DNA from: Phallusia fumigata
Lineage: Eukaryota > Chordata > Ascidiacea > Phlebobranchia > Ascidiidae
NCBI GenBank assembly: GCA_008931825.1
Contig: QXVZ01020477.1
Location: 1 to 33,215, forward strand
Direction of reading: 5' to 3'
Length of the DNA stretch: 33,215 bases
In this document: piece after piece, positions 1-14,155 of the stretch
Position numbering within the stretch: the first letter of the stretch is position 1
Layout: each line of letters begins with the position of its first letter
Position numbers and translations under genes: made by a program
The notes under the pieces: model-generated
What the model was told of the DNA's origin: nothing
What the model saw: only the letters and a program-made list of their open reading frames with translations
The model's database searches: none

Positions 1-108
1 GTAAAAAGGTAAAACCTCTTTCCGACTGTATATGCTAGTGTTTTACATAAAAACTGTTTTTGGTAACCTATGTAGGTGTAAATTTTGACCATTACTTTGG
101 CGTTGCAG

Positions 109-246
109 GTCAAAAAGAGTATATTTGCATCACCTGAAGGAACTGATGGTAAAGTTGGGGTGGGAACATGTGGCACAGCAGATAAGAATATGACAAAGTA
201 TGATCACGGAGCTAAGTATAATGCCAGACATTTGATACCAAGATGA
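109..246 (+). CDS. SMNDC1: SMNDC1/SPF30 survival-motor-neuron-domain splicing factor, last coding exon (partial)
   Basis: Only the C-terminal exon is inside the window. A pyrimidine-containing acceptor ending GTTGCAG (102-108) is followed by 46 codons to a TGA at 244-246. The peptide starts VKKSIFASPEGTDGKVGVG, goes through TCGTADKNMT and ends KYNARHLIPR. It matches, nearly residue for residue, the conserved tail of vertebrate SMNDC1 (KRSIFASPE...GKVGVGTCGIADKPMTQY...KYNVRHLMPQ, recalled from knowledge). SMNDC1 is a nuclear Tudor-domain protein needed for assembly of the U4/U6.U5 tri-snRNP into the spliceosome; the Tudor domain would lie in exons before position 1. The gene runs toward ALDH1L1, tail to tail. 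A possible AATAAA poly(A) signal lies at 423-428. The exon is short and has no internal ATG start, so a simple ORF scan overlooks it. Confidence 0.9.
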   Translation, partial: VKKSIFASPEGTDGKVGVGTCGTADKNMTKYDHGAKYNARHLIPR

Positions 247-491
247 ACAGCAGCAAAACCAATGAAGAATCCTTTTTAATCCAAATGTGTTGCTCGAGGC
301 AAAGCATTTCACCGCAGAATGAGGAGTTCGCTGTAGGTTGTTTTGTTTTTATGCGTTGTGCCAGATCACTCCCAACATGACCACGCAACAGACAGTTTGT
401 ATTGTCTGGCACTTTTAGGTGAAATAAAATTCTTGAATTTATGTGTTCTCTTATGCAAGTTTTTAAAGGCAAGAAATTTACAAATTTAGTG

Positions 492-970
492 AGGATTGCA
501 ATTATTTGCTGCATAAATCCTATGTCAAACCTGCAGGAACAGTTGAAACTAAATTTTGACAGGGTATTTGCACTGTTAAGTACAACAAATATGCTACATC
601 AGCTACAAATTTAGGGTAGTCTGCTTGGTTTAAAACTCCCAAGTGTGCCTCTCGCAAATTTGAAACTGACAGTCTTACATCACCAAGCTTCGAATATTCT
701 TATGCAGTAGTTACTAGTTTTACTAATTCANAGGATTGCAATTATTTGCTGCATAAATCCTATGTCAAACCTGCAGGAACAGTTGAAACTAAATTTTGAC
801 AGGGTATTTGCACTGTTAAGTACAACAAATATGCTACATCAGCTACAAATTTAGGGTAGTCTGCTTGGTTTAAAACTCCCAAGTGTGCCTCTCGCAAATT
901 TGAAACTGACAGTCTTACATCACCAAGCTTCGAATATTCTTATGCAGTAGTTACTAGTTTTACTAATTCA
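492..970. repeat. Exact 239-bp duplicate on both sides of a single N (contig overlap)
   Basis: Bases 492-730 recur without a difference that I can see at 732-970, separated only by the N at 731. Perfect identity that starts and stops at the N is what unmerged overlapping contig ends give. It is not evidence for a genomic tandem duplication. Confidence 0.93.
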
Positions 971-1149
971 GGCCCCCAGACATGAATAGAACTAACCGTT
1001 TATTCAACAGAATTGAGTTTAGTATTTAAGCAGTATCTGCAGTACCAAAGGTGGATCTGCAGTTTATGGGTCCCCTTCTCTGAAGGGGAAGCATATTGTT
1101 TCCACTGTTTTTTTCCTTTCGGCTGGTTTGCTAGAAGATATGGTCATGG

Positions 1150-1315
1150 CCTTTTGACCCATGTGTTTCTGTCTGCAGAAACAATTATGCCATTAAAGGC
1201 ATAGGTAACTATAAGACCCAATGTAAAATAATGTAGGTTATACATCTCAAAATTGGGTAATAGTGTACATAGAATATCTTTTAATGGTAAGCCACCCTTC
1301 TAGTTATTTTAACAA
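1150..1315 (+). repeat. Dispersed repeat family A, 3' part (copy 1)
   Basis: The segment containing GACCCATGTGTTTCTG, GCAGAAACAATTAT, AACTATAAGACCCAATGTAA and GGTAAGCCACCCTTCTAGTTA matches 21985-22145 with scattered substitutions. A third copy lies on the minus strand near 28000-28205. The shared block includes a near-palindrome, TTTCTGCCAGCAGAAA, in the other copies. This is probably a short non-autonomous element; its class is not determined. Confidence 0.7.
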
Positions 1316-1686
1316 AGTGGCCTTCTGTAACTTTGTATGTTGTAAGACTTGTTTTGTGCCCAGTAGTTAATGTTAGGTAAATCATTTTTTTCAATCTACG
1401 AGATAGCTTTCAGTTGCCCTTTCTCGAGGTTATTGCAATTTGAAACAATCTGTTTACAACTTGTACTCATTCGATAATTTCACCATTATTTTATTGTGGT
1501 GCTAAAACTTGAATTAATAACAATTTTACAGCTGAGCTGTAAACAACTAATACTGAGCATAAAATTTTGATAAAACTGTGCATGGCAGGTTTTGTAGAAT
1601 TCCCAGCTTTAGATACTGTTTTTTTAATGCCTAGGTAACTTAATTTTAATATCAAACATGTAAGAATATAATTCACCAAAATAAGG

Positions 1687-1901
1687 GATACCCAGCAGTT
1701 GGGAAGTAAACATTTAGAGATAGGGAACTCATAAAAATGTTGAACAGTCCAAGTTAAAACACATTAAAACATGCACACAAGGGTGGAACCTATNGATACC
1801 CAGCAGTTGGGAAGTAAACATTTAGAGATAGGGAACTCATAAAAATGTTGAACAGTCCAAGTTAAAACACATTAAAACATGCACACAAGGGTGGAACCTA
1901 T
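1687..1901. repeat. Exact 107-bp duplicate on both sides of a single N (contig overlap)
   Basis: Bases 1687-1793 are repeated exactly at 1795-1901 with only the N at 1794 between them. Same interpretation as the join at 731: overlapping contig ends that were abutted, not merged. Confidence 0.93.
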
Positions 1902-2099
1902 CTGTAATATATGTAAGTTTCAGTGAAAAGGGTTAAAACGCACAGCTACAGGCAAGCCATGATAGTTTAGGTAGAAAAAAATTGTGCTGTTGTGTGCAGA
2001 AAGCATTAAAATTACACATTTGCAATGCAATAATCTAGTTTATACACGCTGAATGAAAAACATATGTCTTGGAACTTGATTACTGGGGCACTGGTACTT

Positions 2100-6745
<4,646 letters not shown>

Positions 6746-7460
6746 CTTGTTTGTCCAGTATTGCTGCGTGTTGCAAATGTAAGTTACAAAGCTTTGCTTT
6801 AGTTCTGCCTAAATGCAATGCCCACGTGTTCAAAATGATGTGATACTCTTATGGGCTCTTAAGTTAAATTTTAACGTTGAGGTAAACAAACTATCACACT
6901 TAAAGTGCTCCGTCATGAAAAAACTGAAACATCCCCCTTCCTATCAAACTGATGCACAGAAACGCTTGTGCAATTATTCATATCGCCTCTCCTCGTGCAG
7001 TACAACAAGTTATTCGGTTTGCAAAGCAAACAACGTACCTGCGACGATGAGAAAAAGCGCTTCTGCAAACGACATATGCCAAGCATTTTATTGTAGAAAA
7101 AGACGTTGCGTTTGGGCTGAGAATATATCCGTAACCAAGGTCAAGTGATTCCAATTACTGAACACCTTTTACTCAAAAACAATCGGCAACTGAGGAGCGG
7201 TGATTCCGCGCTTCCTTTCCGTGAGTCGTGACCCCTAAATGGCACAGCGCATTGTGCAGCCAAGCGTAACGATGTCTGTTTAGCTAAGGCAGGAGAGGAA
7301 ATTTGCAGAGTGGTTTGTTTCGCAATAGTTATGAACTGGAATTTTCCATTCAATGCGGCCACGTGTGTAACCTACTAAGTGGTGTAGGCTATGGTCAAAT
7401 AAGTGTGTGAAAGTTCACGTGGTGATTTACTTGGCAGGTACCTCACACTGGAAAAAAACG
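6746..7460. promoter_or_regulatory. Divergent intergenic region between ALDH1L1 and CCNQ
   Basis: The 715 bases separating the two divergently transcribed start codons must hold both promoters, unless leaders are trans-spliced from elsewhere. I see no TATA box at a convincing position and no coding exon. The ORFs at 6813-7148 (+) and 7141-7362 (-) do not resemble proteins. On the plus strand TTACTTGGCAG ends at 7437 as a candidate splice acceptor 23 bases before the preferred CCNQ start. Confidence 0.5.
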
Positions 7461-8162
7461 ATGCAAAGCGAAGAAACATTTCGTCATGAGGATCATTTTA
7501 AAACATCAAAATTTATCTGTAAATGTGCAATTAAGTTACGTTTATGCGATACAACCCTGGCAAGTGCTTGTGTTTTGTACCACCGATTTTTTAAACACTG
7601 CTCTACAACTGAATATGATACGTATACCGTCGCAAGCACTGCAATATACTTGGCCACAAAAATAGAAGAGGAGCATATGCGCCTTCGCGATGTTGTCAAC
7701 GTGTGCCATCGAACCAAGCATCCTTCATCAAAACATTTAGAACTGAACACAGAATTCTGGGATTTGCGGGACACTATAGCATCTTGTGAACTTTTGATGC
7801 TTCGTGTGCTGAAATTTGATGTAACTTATATTCACCCTCATAAGTACATGCTTCATTATCTAATGTCCTTGTCCAACCTGTTCCATAGAAGAGTTTGGGA
7901 AACCAACCCTATCAGTGACATTGCCTGGGCAATTTTAAAGGACAGCTATTTGGCAAACTCATGCTTAGATTTTTGCCCGCAGATTCATGCTATAGCTGCC
8001 ATTGACCTTGCTATCCAATGCTGTAAAGTAGAGGTTCCACTTTCCAACAAAGCTGAAACTGTTTGGTGGAAGGCTTTGTACAATAACTGCACCAAGGAAA
8101 TGCTTTCACATGTTGAGAACGAAATTGTTGAAGTTTATGATATTTCCTCTGATATTCGTTAA
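7461..8162 (+). CDS. CCNQ: Cyclin Q (FAM58A), intronless, 233 aa
   Basis: Cyclin Q is the activating partner of CDK10. The protein has two cyclin-box folds with family-specific strings: [20 protein letters not shown], then [15 protein letters not shown] followed by [13 protein letters not shown], and [15 protein letters not shown]. These match human CCNQ ([48 protein letters not shown]) closely and over the full length. The frame is open from an upstream ATG at 7407, but that adds an 18-residue extension (MKVHVVIYLAG...) unlike the family. A splice-acceptor-like CAG at 7435-7437 suggests the mature mRNA begins after it, so I prefer the ATG at 7461 ([13 protein letters not shown]). The CDS has no intron, in contrast to its intron-rich neighbours. 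It is convergent with RPP14; only 143 bases separate the stops, so the 3' UTRs probably overlap. Confidence 0.93.
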   Translation: [233 protein letters not shown]

Positions 8163-8305
8163 CTGTTTCGATATTTCTTTGCTGCATTTTTTCTTTATTT
8201 TCCATTGGCTTCGCTTTATGTACAACATCATTATACACCAATACTGACGATGAATGTGTTCAACTGCAAGATTTTTTTTAAAACATAAAAGTAATACTCA
8301 GCAGA

Positions 8306-8792
8306 CTACGAGTCAAAGCTGGTAATATTTGTCACAACAAATGCACATTTTTCCCCATCAATATCTCCAAGCAAGGTTAAAGCGGTCCATAATTTTTGTA
8401 CGGCTGTTGCTTTAATAGTTATTGAACCACACCTGTGAATCTCATCATAGGTTTGCAAAACTGGGTCATGTCCCACTCCCACCTAAATAAAAAGTATGTT
8501 TGGAAAAATGTTGTCAACATATTTTTTCTTTATAATGCATTTTTTGCTTACCAACCCATGTAGTGATAGCATTCCAGAGTACAAAGTCCTTTCAACTTGT
8601 GATTTATTAATGTTTGCATCTTCACATGTTTTTCTGAAAAACATCTTTTAATAATACTTACTTTGTTGTAGCTATGCTAGTAGTGTTGTGTTTTTATACT
8701 TACAAACAAAAGTCAAGTTTTAGCAAATTTTTCTTTGGTAGCTTGCCGTTAAGAACATCACACAAACCTACATTTTCTTGAAATATTGACAT
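8306..8792 (-). CDS. RPP14: RNase P/MRP protein subunit p14, complete, 3 exons, 115 aa
   Basis: RPP14 is one of the small protein subunits of nuclear RNase P, which trims tRNA 5' leaders. Exons: 8704-8792 (ATG at 8792), 8552-8633 and 8306-8482 (TAG), with clean GT..AG borders (GTAAGT and GTAAGC donors; TTTTCAG and TTTAG acceptors), joining in frame. The C-terminal half, KATAVQKLWTALTLLGDIDG then EKCAFVV, matches the human RPP14 core (SSGLVKLWSSLTLLGSYKG KKCAFRV, recalled). The upstream KLDFCLKTCEDANINKSQVE aligns with human KVCLEFQDCGVGLNAAQFKQ. Length 115 aa against about 124 in human. Every exon is under 200 nt. It lies on the same strand as B3GNTL1 and 335 bases downstream of that gene's stop; see the operon finding. 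Confidence 0.85.
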
Positions 8793-8842
8793 TAATTTGT
8801 TGTGCAAGCAGGTTTAGATATATTATGTTTATTTTACCCAGT

Positions 8843-8866
8843 TCTGTCAAATAAAAAAAACTTCTT
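8843..8866 (-). promoter_or_regulatory. Candidate trans- or cis-splice acceptor upstream of RPP14
   Basis: On the minus strand a T-rich run ending TTTATTTGACAG is followed at 8843 by AACTGGG, leaving 51 bases to the RPP14 ATG. It lies between B3GNTL1 and RPP14, where no AATAAA or ATTAAA is visible between the B3GNTL1 stop and this site. It could be a spliced-leader acceptor, a 5' UTR intron acceptor, or chance. Confidence 0.4.
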
Positions 8867-9127
8867 GATTTATGAAATAAATTTTTTGGTCATTAAGCTT
8901 CTTATTTGAAAAAGAACAGTCAATTTTTTACATCTTAATTATCCGTCACAATAAAGTAAAATTAAGGTTAACTTCTAAAACAAGATTTACAGAAACATTT
9001 CATAAAAACTGTATGTAATACCTATTGACAGCGAAATAGTCATGTAATAGAGCTATGTGTACAGAAAAATTAAATTACAGATTTGCTTGGAGGTAAACTT
9101 AACGAACTACACAAAAATTGTGCAAAT

Positions 9128-10537
9128 TTAACTAAATATGACATAATCTTCACCCTCTACCAAGTTTAGAGAAGCAAGATTTTCTTCAAACTGACCATTA
9201 GTCAGCCCAAGTTTTACACAAATAACAAATGGTTTGGGTGCAACTGAAAAATGGACAATGGGAATTGTGGGTTTAATCTTTTTAGGAGAAAGCTCATGAG
9301 TATAAATCCCATTGTTAATTTTCCTTTCATCTACATCACAAAAACATGACACTTTCAGTTTGTGTTCATCGGAAATATCCCTGTAAAATTTTCTGCCCTG
9401 TTTTCCTGCATTCCATATTGTAAATGTTTTCCATTTTGTCAAAACATGTTTTTCAACAGCCTTTAATCTTAAATGCCAAATGGTTTGTTCAGAAATACTA
9501 TGTGTTGTTGCCTGTGAGTGATGTCGATAATTCAGAAGTACTTTATTTACTCTGTGCAATTTTCCATTTAATTCCATAAACTTCAAGAAGAAAATATAAT
9601 CCTCTGGTGTTCCAGACTGGCCTTCTACAAATCCTCCTACTAGGTCAAATACATGGCGGTGACAAAACCATGTGGGCATCACAACTGTGGGTCCATTTGA
9701 CGTGTAAATTTGTACATGGAGCTGTTCATTGGTCAGAGTGTTGATCCATTTTGTGTAGCGAACAGTAGATTCTAAGGGCTCTCGTACAACCTTTAACAAC
9801 ATGTTGTTATACCTGTTTACTGCAGCACTAGTAACAACTAATAAGTATTATTTAATTAAAGTAGGTTTGTATCAAGTAGTTTAAAGTCAACTGTGGACCA
9901 GCTTTGGGTAAAATCTGCTTTATGTGTTGTAGTTAGGTTACAGACCACAGACATTAATGTACTACTTTAAACATCTCAGACCCAAAAGACAAGGCTGACT
10001 GTACATAGATCATTAAAACCTTGCACAATCATATTGCACACCTGTTATGCAAATTAGTGCACTTTAATTCATTTCAAATACCTGGCATCCAACCAGCGTA
10101 TTTTTGGGTAGGTGCTGTGCTGCATCAAATTGCATTTGAATGCGATTACTCATCATCACATCATCAGCATCAAGGAAGCACAGATACTGACCATTGCTTG
10201 ATTGAACAGCTCTATTTTTGGCATAACCACAGCCTTATGACAAAACATTTGTTTTGAGTCAGATAAATTAAAATATCTTTGTGGAAAAGGTGAGCATACC
10301 TTTTGGGAAACCAGTTTGGTTCTCAGTCAGAATTAGATGCACTCCCTTTTTCAAAAGCGCAGCTTTAAAGTTTGTAAGTATTGTGATTGATGAATCTGTG
10401 CAGCTGTCGTCATGCACACACAGCTCCAATGGACCTTTGTACGTCTGTTCCAATATGGACACCACACATGATTCAATCCAACTCTCAGCATTGTAAACTG
10501 GCAAGATGATCGATACAGTGCAGTCAGTGGCTGTCAT
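9128..10537 (-). CDS. B3GNTL1: B3GNTL1-like family 2 glycosyltransferase, complete, 3 exons, 350 aa
   Basis: The protein is a GT2-fold (GT-A) enzyme annotated in vertebrates as UDP-GlcNAc:betaGal beta-1,3-N-acetylglucosaminyltransferase-like 1; its true substrate is uncertain. Exons: 10300-10537, 10082-10233 and 9128-9790. The N-terminus MTATDCTVSIILPVYNAESW is the canonical GT2 start. The metal-binding DxD is DAD (101-103) within CFLDADDVMM. Later strings TSNGPTVVMPTWFC, NYRHHSQATTHS, TIWNAGKQGRKFYRD and CDVDERKI match the human protein (361 aa). No signal peptide or membrane segment is seen, as in the family. The exon 3 acceptor is placed at GTTAAAG before GTT GTA CGA: an upstream CAG would bring in an in-frame stop or break the frame, and the chosen site keeps the alignment. 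Confidence 0.92.
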
Positions 10538-10903
10538 TTCAACAACGGTTTGAAGTGCATGTTTAATCCTTCATTTTGACACGCATAAAGTGTCCTTCAT
10601 TTAAATGTACCCAAAATCAGAAATTACAAATCGACTGTATCCCAACGAGTGTGATTTGGATGTACAAAGGACATACAGTATCTGCCCACGTCACCAATCA
10701 TTAGCGAACGTAGAATGCTGTTGGAAATTGGTTCGTTTACAAGAAGGCCACGAACGCAGCATTTATTACTTATGTTACGTTATACTATTCTTTCACAGAA
10801 ACCCGTACATCGGGTTAAAATTTTTACAATTTGTTGTTGAATATATTGACTTTGAGTAGATAGGGGATATCCCCCAAATACTATCGGTAGTGACATCACA
10901 GGG

Positions 10904-11276
10904 CAAGGCTTCCAAAACTTTTATGTAGGTGTCGCCCAAAATTTTTTACATTTTTCGCGACCTCTGGCTTTTAACAGCGGTAATTACTTCAAAACATTCA
11001 TACTGTTTAGGTCTTTTTTCCTATTTAGTGAGATCTAATCCTTACGCGCCGAACCGCACAATTTAATGACTAGAATCACGTATTTTTGATGAGAGATCAT
11101 CAGCTGTTAAACTTTAAGTTTTGCATTTGCTTTGACATTTCCGTGTCAAAAGTCCAAGTGCAAATTGTGTAAAGGTGGTGTACAACACTTGGTGTAAAAT
11201 TAGCGTACTCGCGATGACCTAAAAAAATGACGCTCCACCCTCTGCAGAGTCGCGACTCCCAATTTGGAAAGCCCTG
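10904..11276. mobile_element. Non-autonomous hAT-like element
   Basis: The left end CAAGGCTTCCAAAA (10904) and the right end, read in reverse CAGGGCTTTCCAAATTGG (ending 11276), form imperfect terminal inverted repeats. Both are followed inward by similar GTCGC motifs. The flanks TCACAGGG and TCATAGAA agree at 5 of 8 positions, a weak 8-bp target duplication of the hAT type. It shares its ends with the better-preserved element at 22805-23029. No transposase ORF is present. Confidence 0.55.
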
Positions 11277-11727
11277 TCATAGAAGATTTTGATTTACGGC
11301 TAATTTAGATGTTTTGGGTCGTGCTTGTTACGTAATACGACAGTTCGCGTTTACACTTAAAAACAAAACAATATTCAGAACAAACTTAAGATTCTTTTTT
11401 TCTGTTTAGGAACTTTGTGACGCGTGGACAAAACGGCAGTTTAAACTTTATCGTTTATACGGGGCTGTGTGGTGTATGGTCGCTATTTACGCGACCGCTA
11501 CATCAGTCTCAAAGAATTATTCTGCTTCGTTGTTTGCACCAATCTTGAGTATTAAGTGGGCTACTATATAGTTGAACAAACCGACGGATCAAGTTTATGT
11601 GTTTATATCAATTTACTTGTTTCCACTGGTCGTTTTTATGCAATCGTATTGCTCAAATGACACGCACTTATTCTGATAGTTAAAGGTATTTGCTAAATCG
11701 TGTCAGTCATTCCATACCTTTCAATCA

Positions 11728-12613
11728 CAATAAACCTCGGTTTATCCGGATTCGATTTATCTGGATCTTCGCCTCATCCGGATTAAAGTTGCTCTGCGTG
11801 GTAAATGAAACTTGGACGACATCAACGCCCGCATGTGGGGTTAGCGGGAACACTTTCCCTTCCTGGAATCCCCGAACGGAAGTGTATTAATTATATCTGT
11901 TCTCTCGACGAAATCTCATGAATGAAAAATTATCAATGCATTAAGAAGTTTTTAACCCCTGGAAAGTTTTCTGCTGGCGTACATTGATCTGGATTCTAGT
12001 GTGGTGGCGTGTGAACGTTGACATCAGACATTATAATTCTTTGACGTCACAAATATTTGTTATGTAACAATGAACAGTGATGGAACAGACAACTTCCAGA
12101 ATGTATGAAAAGGAAATAATGTGATTAAATACTCGACATCAAATTTAATTGGCAAATTTCATTGAAGAGAAATGTTGTTTTATAGGCAAAAAAGATTTTT
12201 TTAATGTTTAGAGATATGCAGCCTACTTTCATGGAACAAGATTGCCTCAGGTCAACTTGTATTTGCTTGCACGGAATGTTTAAACTGTGTGGCCTCGAGG
12301 TTGCGAGTAAACGGAGAGTTGGGTCTACAACTAACATCGAAACATAGTATATTCACTGGGCTGACTAACCAACATGGTTACCCGCGTTTCGCAGTCGATT
12401 GTCTTTGTCACGTTAGTCACCCAATGCTTTTTGGCTATTTAGTGCAAAAGGTTGTACTGTATCAATTTTATTTTTAACTAATTCTATCATGAATTTATTT
12501 CCGGTCAACCACTATCTAGATTACGCCAGGCTTAAACAAACGTCTTCGGCATCTTCGCCTAATCTAGATGAATTTGTCGATCCAATCGAGTCCGGATTAA
12601 CCGAGGCTTGCTG
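11728..12613. mobile_element. pogo/Tigger-like inverted-repeat element, 0.9 kb, no transposase
   Basis: The left end CAATAAACCTCGGTTTATCC and the right end in reverse CAGCAAGCCTCGGTTAATCC continue for about 27 bases with few mismatches (both go on to GGA[T/C]TCGATT). Subterminal ATCTTCGCCT...GAT blocks occur at both ends. The CCTCGGTTTATCCGGA style of terminus is characteristic of pogo/Tigger DNA transposons. No clear TA target duplication is visible, so the exact boundaries are approximate. The interior encodes nothing recognisable. Confidence 0.6.
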
Positions 12614-14087
12614 AAATAGAGTTTTGTGCGACAAACAAGCCTGTACCTCTCGCATCGTAGTCGTGGTGCCCACTACATGATTTTTATAACTATCTCCATG
12701 TCTACAGGTTTCAAGCTTAGGCACAAAGGCAGACAATCTTTTAAAGCGATTGATCGTAAACGTTTGTATTCTACATGTCCCTTGCATAAACACCATGAGA
12801 TGCGTGAAAAGTGCCGAAGGCGCACATTAATCCTTCACCCACAATACATCAGGTATGCAGTCACGATGTTGACCGCTAAGGCACCTTTTTAACATTGACA
12901 TATGAGTCACCTTCTAATCTCGAAGATCAATGTAACTGGTTGTGTTGCAACATGAAAATACTCCTGTAACCAATTTATCACTTCAGGTATTACTGAGCCT
13001 GGGGCACTTTGTTGTCACAGTGTTAAGAAGAATCTTTTGCACACCAAACACCTATTTATCGAATAAACTATAATAGTTGCTCGTGGCCTATTTTATGTAA
13101 TCTCACTGTAAATACCTGTTGCAATTAATCTGAATAAAACAACGTATGAAAACGTGTTTCTGCTTTTCCTTGTTTCTGCAAGCCTACATGTTAATTTATA
13201 GCGGCGCCACGGTTACATTTGCATTCAAGTTCGGTTGAAAAAATTCCATTGAAAATATTTAAATGTAAAGTTATATGGCAGAAACGGAAATTTGACATTT
13301 TAACATTCCAGATGCCCGACCACCTAGAAGAACTTCCGACGAATTTGCCCCGCAAGAATTTTGTTTGCTTGAAACAATTACATAATGCGCCAAACTCATT
13401 CACTTGTGAGCCTCGTCACAAAACGCCTTATAATTACGATGTAGCTGCTGTGCGTTTAACCTTGATTCACCAATTGTGCCCTTAACATTTTTGCGCCTTA
13501 TAACGTTTTAATGTTGCGCAGCTATTTCCGGCCTGGTAATTGATTTGGTGCTATTGTCCAGCCTGGTGCTTATGCAATAGTTTGAGACAAATATATGACG
13601 TGTTGTTTCGAGTTTGAAAAGTAGAGTTTGCAAAAAACAATTACACAACACAGTCATGGGAATCAAAACCCACAATGCAGCCTGTCCGGCACAAGACGTT
13701 TATACCAGAAATTTTTCAGGTCAAACAGGACGTTTGGTCAATCCATTTGTGCAAGGAATTTGAAATTAAATTATGTTATCGCGAAAGTTTTTAGAGTTTT
13801 ATTGCGGTTAAACGAAATGAACTCTTTAAAGCGAACATAAAATTAAAACCTATTGATGGGCGTCATGAGAAAAGTACCCGTGTTAAAGAAAGCCGATGCA
13901 ATCTATTTATGTGCAATATATTTGCGCCGATAATCGTGCTATGAATCACCACCCTCTGTTAAGGTCAACAGACAAGTGTTATCCATGTTAAGCAAAGTTT
14001 TGCATACATATTATTTCCACAGAGTGGCCTGACGCGAACTTGCGATACGTGCCCCTTGGCGTAATTGTCGGTTTTGCGAATTTCGCA

Positions 14088-14095
14088 TATATATG
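14088..14095 (+). promoter_or_regulatory. TATA-box-like element of the CUB gene
   Basis: TATATATG lies 68 bases upstream of the ATG at 14156, which fits a short 5' UTR with initiation some 25-30 bases downstream. Position and composition only. Confidence 0.45.
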
Positions 14096-14155
14096 GCCGC
14101 ATTATGTAAGCAAAGCGCGCTCAATGTACCGAGGGCACTGAGGACTGACAACGCA

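Larger units (their letters stand above)
247..2099. other. Convergent intergenic region between SMNDC1 and ALDH1L1
   Basis: This stretch holds the 3' UTRs of the two converging genes and no coding region I can support. It contains two single-N contig joins (731 and 1794), each flanked by an exact duplicate, and one dispersed-repeat fragment near 1150-1315. ORFs on either strand here resemble no family and have no splice context. Confidence 0.7.
10538..14155. other. Gene-poor 3.6-kb interval with transposon remnants
   Basis: No exon of a recognisable protein is seen on either strand. The interval holds a hAT-like element at about 10904-11276 and a pogo/Tigger-like inverted-repeat element at about 11728-12613. 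ORFs at 10605-10859, 12626-12892, 13219-13485 and 13628-13840 look like translated noncoding DNA. The last few hundred bases are the promoter region of the CUB gene. Confidence 0.7.

Noticed and set aside
212..514. 100-aa minus-strand ORF near the left edge
   Set aside because: It is antisense to the SMNDC1 exon and 3' UTR, has no splice or family support, and the plus-strand exon explains the region.
7407..7460. Upstream ATG giving an 18-residue N-terminal extension of cyclin Q
   Set aside because: The extension is unlike the family and lies before a likely splice acceptor; ATG at 7461 is preferred, without proof.
13219..13485. Possible coding exon after an acceptor-like CAG at 13310
   Set aside because: The peptide matches no family and no partner exons were found on either side.
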